Program-made: the position numbers and the translations under genes | In this document: piece by piece, positions 43,864-48,546 of the stretch | Numbering within the stretch: the stretch's first letter is position 1 | Layout: each line of letters opens with the position of its first letter | Notes under the pieces: model-generated | Databases searched by the model: none | Told to the model about the DNA's origin: nothing | The model's input: only the letters and a program-made list of their open reading frames with translations | Assembly: GCF_002906255.1 (NCBI RefSeq) | Contig: NZ_POTC01000024.1 | Coordinates: 1 to 48,546, forward strand | DNA from: Novacetimonas maltaceti | Lineage (GTDB): Bacteria; Pseudomonadota; Alphaproteobacteria; Acetobacterales; Acetobacteraceae | DNA length: 48,546 nucleotides | Reading direction: 5' to 3'

Positions 43864-45480
43864 ATGACAGCACGAAGCCACTGGAACGGCGTTCGCATGC
43901 GTACCGTGCAGGCCGCCGCGGACCCCGACGATGCCCCCCGCACCGTCACCCTTCCCGCCGATTGGGACGATACGGCGGCGGAGGCGCTCGCGCGGTTGAC
44001 GCCGGGCCACCGTCCCGTCGACCTGACGCACGAGGCGGCGCGATGGATCGATGACCTGTGCGCGGGCGAAATCGCGCGCCCCGTCATCGAACCGGTCGCG
44101 CGTTCGCTCTCCTGCCTGCTGCTGCTGCGCCAGGCCGCCCCGACGGAGGCGCTGTGGCACGGGCATTTCGACCGCAGGCCGGGATTCATCGTCAACCTCG
44201 CCGCGTTCGTGCATCCCGACATCGGCTTCCGCGCCGATGATTTCGTCGCCGCCCTGCGCCTGCTGGCGCGCGTGCTGCGCACCATCGCGCAGCAGAAGGC
44301 GGCGCTGCGCAACGGGGAACTGCCGCTCAACGATCCCGCGGCCCCCGCAACCACCACCGCGCCGGATGACGCGACGGGGACACGCGCGATGGTCGCGGGC
44401 GAAATCCTGCTGACCAACCTTGACGCCTGCCTTGCGGGGCTGGGCCTCGATTATGACAGCGAGGGCGGGCGCGACGCGGCATGCAGCCTTGTCGCGCTGG
44501 CGACACTGGTGGCCCATGCGGGCGAGGGCGCGGACGCCCTGCCCCTGCCACCCGTGCGCAGCGTCGTCCCCGGCGTGAACCAGATCGCGCGCACCGTGTG
44601 GCAGGACGCGGCGGTGGAAACCGAACATCCCATGGCGCGGGTGGAAACCGGGTTTTCCGCCCCCGGCCCGATCGACGCCCTGCTGGGGGTGGAGGCCTGC
44701 GGACTGGCGCCTGCATTCTCCCCCCTGCGTCCCGACGGACGGCTGGCGACCAGCACGCTGGCGCGCCTGGCCTGCCGTGGCCTGACGCTGGAGGCCGCGT
44801 TCGCCGCCATGCTGGCGGGCGAGGTCGTCCTGCCCCTGCCCGATGCGTCCTCCCACCAGGCGATGTATCGCGCGCTGGCGGGTTTCATCGACCGCATGCC
44901 GCCGCGCCCCGATTCCATGCGCGACACGCTGCAGACCCGCGCGGTGCTGGAACGTGGCGTGCGCCGCGCCCTGCCGCCGCGCCATGGCGGCTTCACGCAG
45001 AAGGCCAGCGTCGGCGGCCACAGGCTGTACCTGCGCACCGGCGAGTATGAGGACGGGACGCTGGGCGAGATCTCGATCACGCCCACGCGCGAAAGCCCGA
45101 TGACGCGCGGCCTGATGGACAGCCTGGGGCAGGCCGTCAGCATCGGGCTGCAATATGGCGCACCGCTGGAAATCTATGTCGACGCGTTTGCCTACAGCCA
45201 TTTCGGCCCGGCGGGCACCGTGGAAGGCGACGCGGTTGCGTCCTATGCGACATCCATGCTGGATTATGCGTTCAGGGCGCTGTCCGATGCCTATCTTGGC
45301 CGCAGGCTGCCTGATGCCCCGCACGAGGACAGCCTGGCGCCGGCGCCATCGCCGATGCTGCCGCTGGACCTTCCGGCGCAGGGGCATGTGGCGCAGGGAT
45401 ACGCGGCAAAGGGGCATTCGGGCGGCGACAATGACGAAACGCCGCCGCCGCGACGCGGCAGGCTGCGGCTGGTTGTATGA
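43864..45480 (+). CDS. TSCPD domain-containing protein (orphan NrdJ C-terminal domain)
   Basis: A 538-residue protein. Residues about 374-485 match the C-terminal TSCPD region of B12-dependent ribonucleotide reductase NrdJ: FTQKASVGGHRLYLRTGEYEDG, LGEISI, AVSIGLQYGAPLEIYVDAF, HFGPAGTVEGD and ATSMLDYAFRAL. The N-terminal 370 residues are not the NrdJ barrel, and I see none of its active-site motifs; they are alanine-rich and largely helical. The role is unknown: possibly nucleotide or dNTP sensing. A GGGGAT site precedes the start. It is coupled to the RidA gene by ATGA if the longer RidA start is used. Confidence 0.85.
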   Translation: MTARSHWNGVRMRTVQAAADPDDAPRTVTLPADWDDTAAEALARLTPGHRPVDLTHEAARWIDDLCAGEIARPVIEPVARSLSCLLLLRQAAPTEALWHGHFDRRPGFIVNLAAFVHPDIGFRADDFVAALRLLARVLRTIAQQKAALRNGELPLNDPAAPATTTAPDDATGTRAMVAGEILLTNLDACLAGLGLDYDSEGGRDAACSLVALATLVAHAGEGADALPLPPVRSVVPGVNQIARTVWQDAAVETEHPMARVETGFSAPGPIDALLGVEACGLAPAFSPLRPDGRLATSTLARLACRGLTLEAAFAAMLAGEVVLPLPDASSHQAMYRALAGFIDRMPPRPDSMRDTLQTRAVLERGVRRALPPRHGGFTQKASVGGHRLYLRTGEYEDGTLGEISITPTRESPMTRGLMDSLGQAVSIGLQYGAPLEIYVDAFAYSHFGPAGTVEGDAVASYATSMLDYAFRALSDAYLGRRLPDAPHEDSLAPAPSPMLPLDLPAQGHVAQGYAAKGHSGGDNDETPPPRRGRLRLVV

Positions 45481-45518
45481 CGGCGTTTGCACGCCACAGG
45501 AAAACAGGAACAGACCCG

Positions 45519-45986
45519 ATGTCCGCACATACCCCCGAAGAACGCCTCAGGCAGCTTGGCATCGTCCTGCCGACGCCTGCCGCCCCGGTCGCCAATTACG
45601 TCGCTGCCGTCATCACCGGCTCCTCCCTCGTCGTGTCGGGGCAGCTGCCGCTGGTGGACGGGAAGCTGTATGCCAGCGGCAAGCTGGGCGACAGCGTGGC
45701 GGTGGAAGTCGCGGTGGAGGCCGCGCGCTACAGCATGGTCAACGTCATCGCGCAGGTGAAGGCAGCCATCGGCGACCTGTCGCGCGTGAAGCGGGTCGTG
45801 CGGCTGGGCGGCTTCATCGCCTGCACCCCTGATTTCACGCAGCATGCCAGCGTGATGAACGGTGCGTCCGACCTGGCCGTCGCCGTGTTCGGTGATGCGG
45901 GCCGCCATGCGCGCTCCACCGTGGGCGTGCCGTCCCTGCCGCTGGATTCGGCGGTCGAGGTCGAGGGCCTGTTCGAAATCGCCTGA
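45519..45986 (+). CDS. RidA family protein (longer type)
   Basis: A 155-residue member of the RidA/YjgF family of the longer alphaproteobacterial type. Features include GIVLPTPAAPVANYVAAV, VSGQLPLVDGK, VRLGGFIACTPDFTQHASVMNGASDL and RSTVGVPSLPLDSAVEVEGLFEI. The family arginine is in ARSTVGV. The substrate is unknown. ATG 45519 (with CAGGAA upstream) fits the family; an upstream ATG at 45477 overlaps the TSCPD gene stop. It precedes the FemAB-like gene. Confidence 0.87.
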   Translation: MSAHTPEERLRQLGIVLPTPAAPVANYVAAVITGSSLVVSGQLPLVDGKLYASGKLGDSVAVEVAVEAARYSMVNVIAQVKAAIGDLSRVKRVVRLGGFIACTPDFTQHASVMNGASDLAVAVFGDAGRHARSTVGVPSLPLDSAVEVEGLFEIA

Positions 45987-46063
45987 TCCCTGCGTCCCAC
46001 CCATGGCCGCGCGCCCGACTGTCCCGGCAGGGGGCGGCGGCACATCGTCACGGGGATCATGCG

Positions 46064-47236
46064 ATGCCTGACACCGATCCTTGCGCAGGGCTCAGCCTGA
46101 CGCTGCACCGCCGCATCGCGGAAATCCCCGCGACGCAGTGGGACCTGTGCGCGGGCGGGGACAACCCGTTCGTCAGCCACGCCTTCCTGTCCGCGCTGGA
46201 GGACAGCGGGTCGGTCGACGCACGCACCGGCTGGCTGCCACAGCACGCCGCCCTGCGCGCGGCGGACGGGTCGGTGGTGGCGGTGGCCCCGATGTATGCG
46301 AAATCCCATTCCTTCGGCGAATATGTGTTCGACCAGCAATGGGCCCGCGCGTTCGAGCAGGCGGGCGGGCAGTATTACCCGAAACTGCAGGTCGCCGTCC
46401 CCTTCTCCCCCGTGCCCGGCCCACGCCTGCTGCTGCGCGCGGACCGGCGCGACGACCCGCGGCTTGCCCGGACGCTGGTCGGCGCGCTGCGGCAGGCCTG
46501 TGGGGAACTGGGCCTGTCCTCCACCCATGTGACGTTCTGCGAACGGGGCGAATATGACCTGATGGGGGACGAAGGCTGGCTGCGGCGTCTGGGGGTGCAG
46601 TATCACTGGGACAATCCCGGCTATGCCAGCTTTGACGATTTCCTCGACGCCCTCGCCTCGCGCAAGCGCAAGACGCTGCGGCGTGAACGGCGCGACGCCA
46701 ATGGCTGCGGCCTGACGTTCGAGGTGGTGCGCGGTCCCGACATTACCGAGGACCTGTGGGACCATTTCTACCGCTTCTACCTTTCCACCGTGGACCGCAA
46801 ATGGGGCAGCGCCTACCTGCGCCGCCCGTTCTTCTCCCTGCTGTCGCAACGCCTGGGCGAGCGCGTGGTGCTGATGGTCGCGCGCCAGGACGGGACGCCA
46901 GTGGCGGGCGCGCTGAACCTGATGGGGCGCGACACGCTGTATGGCCGCAACTGGGGCTGTGACCGGGGCGACTGGCCATTCCTGCATTTCGAACTGTGCT
47001 ACTACCGCGCGATGGAATTCGCCATCAGCCACGGCCTGCGCCGGGTGGAGGCGGGCGCGCAGGGGGAACACAAGCTGCAGCGCGGCTATCGCCCCTGCCT
47101 GACCCATTCCGCGCACTGGATCGAACATCCCGGCCTGCGCCATGCGGTGGCGGAGTTCGTGGAACATGAACGCACCGCCATCCTTGGGGAGATGGAGGCG
47201 CTCGACGCAATGACGCCCTACCGCACGCAAAGCTGA
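46064..47236 (+). CDS. FemAB-like GNAT family protein (COG3146)
   Basis: A 390-residue protein of the COG3146/DUF482 family, with a double GNAT-like fold related to FemAB peptidyltransferases. Family segments are NPFVSHAFLSALEDSGSV, AVAPMYAKSHSFGEYVFDQQWARAF, YYPKLQVAVPFSPVPGPRLL, DDFLDALASRKRKTLRRER and GAQGEHKLQRGYRP. The family may transfer an aminoacyl or acyl group, possibly to cell-wall precursors; no member of it is well characterised to my knowledge. A GGGGAT site precedes the ATG. Confidence 0.88.
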   Translation: MPDTDPCAGLSLTLHRRIAEIPATQWDLCAGGDNPFVSHAFLSALEDSGSVDARTGWLPQHAALRAADGSVVAVAPMYAKSHSFGEYVFDQQWARAFEQAGGQYYPKLQVAVPFSPVPGPRLLLRADRRDDPRLARTLVGALRQACGELGLSSTHVTFCERGEYDLMGDEGWLRRLGVQYHWDNPGYASFDDFLDALASRKRKTLRRERRDANGCGLTFEVVRGPDITEDLWDHFYRFYLSTVDRKWGSAYLRRPFFSLLSQRLGERVVLMVARQDGTPVAGALNLMGRDTLYGRNWGCDRGDWPFLHFELCYYRAMEFAISHGLRRVEAGAQGEHKLQRGYRPCLTHSAHWIEHPGLRHAVAEFVEHERTAILGEMEALDAMTPYRTQS

Positions 47237-47361
47237 ACGCCACGGCCCGCCCATCGGTGATGCAGGTCATGCGCCCGCGTACCCCGTGGTGGTAGGATAT
47301 TCCCCTGCGGCCGCGCGTGCCCCGTGCGCACGGACCTGACGATGAGGGAGGACCAACCGCC

Positions 47362-48348
47362 ATGTACGCCATGAGACTGAACGCCCCGCACACCCCGCTG
47401 CAATGGACCGAACTGCCGGACCCCGAACCGGGACCGGGACAAATCCGCGTCAAGGTCGGGGCCTGTGGCGTCTGTCGCACCGACCTGCACGTGGTCGACG
47501 CGGACCTGCCCTTTCCCGGCCATCCGCTGACGCCGGGGCATGAGATCGTCGGGCGCATCGATGCACTCGGCCCCAATGTCACCGACCTGCATATCGGGCA
47601 GCGCGTCGGCATCCCGTGGCTGGGCCACACCTGCGGGCACTGCCATTACTGCGACACCGGGCGGGAGAACCTGTGCGACCATCCGCTGTTCACCGGCTAT
47701 ACCCGCGATGGCGGCTACGCCACGATGGCCGTGGCGGATGCGCATTTCGCCTTCCCCCTGCCCGATGGCACCGACGACGTGGCCACGGCCCCCCTGCTGT
47801 GCGCGGGCCTGATCGGGTGGCGTTCGCTGGTGATCGCGGGCAAGGACGCGCAGACCATCGGCCTGTACGGCTTTGGCGCCGCCGCCCACATCATCGCACA
47901 GGTGGCCCTGTGGCAGGGGCGCAGGGTCTATGCCTTTACCCGGCCGGGCGATACGAAGACACAGGAATTCGCCCGTGACCTCGGCGCGACATGGGCGGGC
48001 GGGTCGGATGAACTCCCGCCCGAGCAGCTGGACGCCACGATCATCTTCGCCCCCGTGGGCGCGCTGGTGCCCGCCGCGCTGAAGGCGGTGCACAAGGCCG
48101 GGCGCGTCGTGTGCGCGGGCATCCACATGAGCGAGATCCCGGCATTTTCCTACGACCTGCTGTGGGAGGAACGGCAGCTTGTCTCCGTCGCGAACCTGAC
48201 GCGGCAGGACGGGATCGACTTCCTCGAACTCGTCCCGCGCGTGGGGGTACGCACGACGACGACCCCCTATCCCCTGCGCGATGCCAACCGGGCGCTTGAC
48301 GACCTGCGCCATGGCCGGTTCGAAGGGGCGGCCGTCCTGGTGCCCTGA
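47362..48348 (+). CDS. zinc-dependent alcohol dehydrogenase family protein
   Basis: A 328-residue medium-chain dehydrogenase. The catalytic zinc ligands are Cys38 (GVCRTDLHV) and His60/Glu61 (PGHEIVG). The structural zinc has all four cysteines (91, 94, 97, 105 in CGHCHYCDTGRENLC). The nucleotide fold has GLYGFGAAAH near residue 172. It probably oxidises an alcohol or reduces an aldehyde with NAD(P); the substrate is unknown. Acetic acid bacteria mainly use membrane PQQ enzymes, so this is a soluble, auxiliary one. A GGGAGGA site precedes ATG 47362. Confidence 0.9.
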   Translation: MYAMRLNAPHTPLQWTELPDPEPGPGQIRVKVGACGVCRTDLHVVDADLPFPGHPLTPGHEIVGRIDALGPNVTDLHIGQRVGIPWLGHTCGHCHYCDTGRENLCDHPLFTGYTRDGGYATMAVADAHFAFPLPDGTDDVATAPLLCAGLIGWRSLVIAGKDAQTIGLYGFGAAAHIIAQVALWQGRRVYAFTRPGDTKTQEFARDLGATWAGGSDELPPEQLDATIIFAPVGALVPAALKAVHKAGRVVCAGIHMSEIPAFSYDLLWEERQLVSVANLTRQDGIDFLELVPRVGVRTTTTPYPLRDANRALDDLRHGRFEGAAVLVP

Positions 48349-48390
48349 TGCTGTCCTTGGGTTTGGATAGCAGACTGATATTGAACAGAA

Positions 48391-48418
48391 AAATGTTTTC
48401 GGGTGCCGGCTTTTTTGC
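48391..48418 (+). repeat. three-way-junction intergenic repeat, copy 5 (split by the insertion sequence)
   Basis: The left arm AAATGTTTTCGGGTG and the first half of the first hairpin (GCCGGCTTTTTTGC) of the repeat family are present 43 bases after the alcohol dehydrogenase stop. The match stops at about 48418, where the terminal sequence of the insertion sequence begins. The other half is expected on the far side of the element, outside the window. Confidence 0.75.
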
Positions 48419-48546
48419 AGGGTCTGTTGGGAATTATGGTTTTTAAAAGCGTGTGATTGTGATTCAAGGTCTGCATGGATCGCTTCGTACTGACAGACGC
48501 CCAATGGGCGAAAATGGAACCGCTGTGCCTTGGCAAGAAAACGGAT
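48418..48546 (+). mobile_element. left end of an IS5-type insertion sequence (IS1031/IS427-like)
   Basis: The sequence turns from repeat copy 5 to unrelated DNA at about 48418-48420, beginning CAGGGTCTGTTGGG, which looks like a terminal inverted repeat. A transposase start follows at 48475. The element runs off the window, so the right end, target duplication and group cannot be checked. Assignment to the IS5/IS427-IS1031 group rests on the transposase N-terminus, from memory. Confidence 0.7.
48475..48546 (+). CDS. IS5-family transposase, N-terminal fragment (cut by the window edge)
   Basis: The first 24 residues (MDRFVLTDAQW, then KMEPLCLGKKTD) match the conserved N-terminus of IS5-family transposases, in which LTDAQWxxxEPLxP-type motifs are typical. 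The frame remains open at the window edge. In IS427-group elements the protein is often made by frameshift from two frames; this cannot be judged from the fragment. Confidence 0.75.
   Translation, partial: MDRFVLTDAQWAKMEPLCLGKKTD

Noticed and set aside
43768-45528. 586-codon leftward open frame
   Set aside because: Antisense to the TSCPD gene, whose conserved C-terminal domain fixes the true frame.

Overview
The window looks like chromosomal DNA from an acetic acid bacterium (Acetobacteraceae, probably the Komagataeibacter/Gluconacetobacter group). The reasons are high GC and strongly GC-biased codon use, an alphaproteobacterial gene order (lgt, DUF185 methyltransferase, pgeF, prs, rplY, pth, ychF; ybjN-proC; mlaD-NDUFA12-DUF2155), a mitochondrial-type complex I subunit (NDUFA12), a DosP/PDEA-like c-di-GMP phosphodiesterase, and an IS5-type transposase start at the right edge. 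The genus is inferred from these features, not proven.

Layout. 1-5.6 kb: DUF192 protein and MBL hydrolase, a host-attachment-like protein, an xdhC/mocA pair for molybdenum-enzyme maturation, a RidA protein and a secreted CHAP-domain protein. 5.6-18.6 kb: a long leftward housekeeping block: hldD, lgt, DUF185 methyltransferase, pgeF, a Pro/Thr/Ala-rich lipoprotein, prs, a histidine phosphatase, rplY, pth, ychF, proA, nadD, rsfS, rlmH. 18.7-21.6 kb: rightward ubiK, ybjN, proC, a TetR/COQ9-like gene and tRNA-Gln(TTG). 21.6-25 kb: an AT-rich intergenic region with a strong palindrome, then a PAS-PAS-GAF-GGDEF-EAL protein. 25-30.4 kb: the alpha-E / circularly permuted ATP-grasp / transglutaminase / zinc peptidase cluster, then a secreted His/Glu-rich mini-protein. 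30.4-34.5 kb: lysR divergent from lutABC (lactate utilisation), and an HU gene. 35-43.6 kb: an RTX-like repeat protein, nadE, a tiny DUF1328 membrane protein overlapping dsbB tail to tail, otsBA (trehalose), then DUF2155, a small conserved gene, mlaD and NDUFA12. 43.8-48.5 kb: an orphan protein carrying the C-terminal domain of B12-dependent ribonucleotide reductase, RidA, a FemAB-like GNAT protein, a zinc alcohol dehydrogenase and the left end of an insertion sequence.

Several genes are translationally coupled by ATGA or TGATG overlaps (xdhC-mocA, lgt-methyltransferase-pgeF, ybjN-proC, ATP-grasp/alpha-E, lutA-lutB-lutC, mlaD-small gene-DUF2155). The most distinctive non-coding feature is a family of about 80-bp intergenic repeats that can fold as a three-way junction. 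There are four full copies and a fifth cut by the insertion sequence. All are in the same strand orientation and all lie 18-47 bases from a stop codon. I see no CRISPR array, prophage or obvious defence island. The best candidates for new biology are this repeat family, the orphan TSCPD protein, the likely haem-PAS phosphodiesterase with its upstream palindrome, and the His/Glu-rich secreted peptide.
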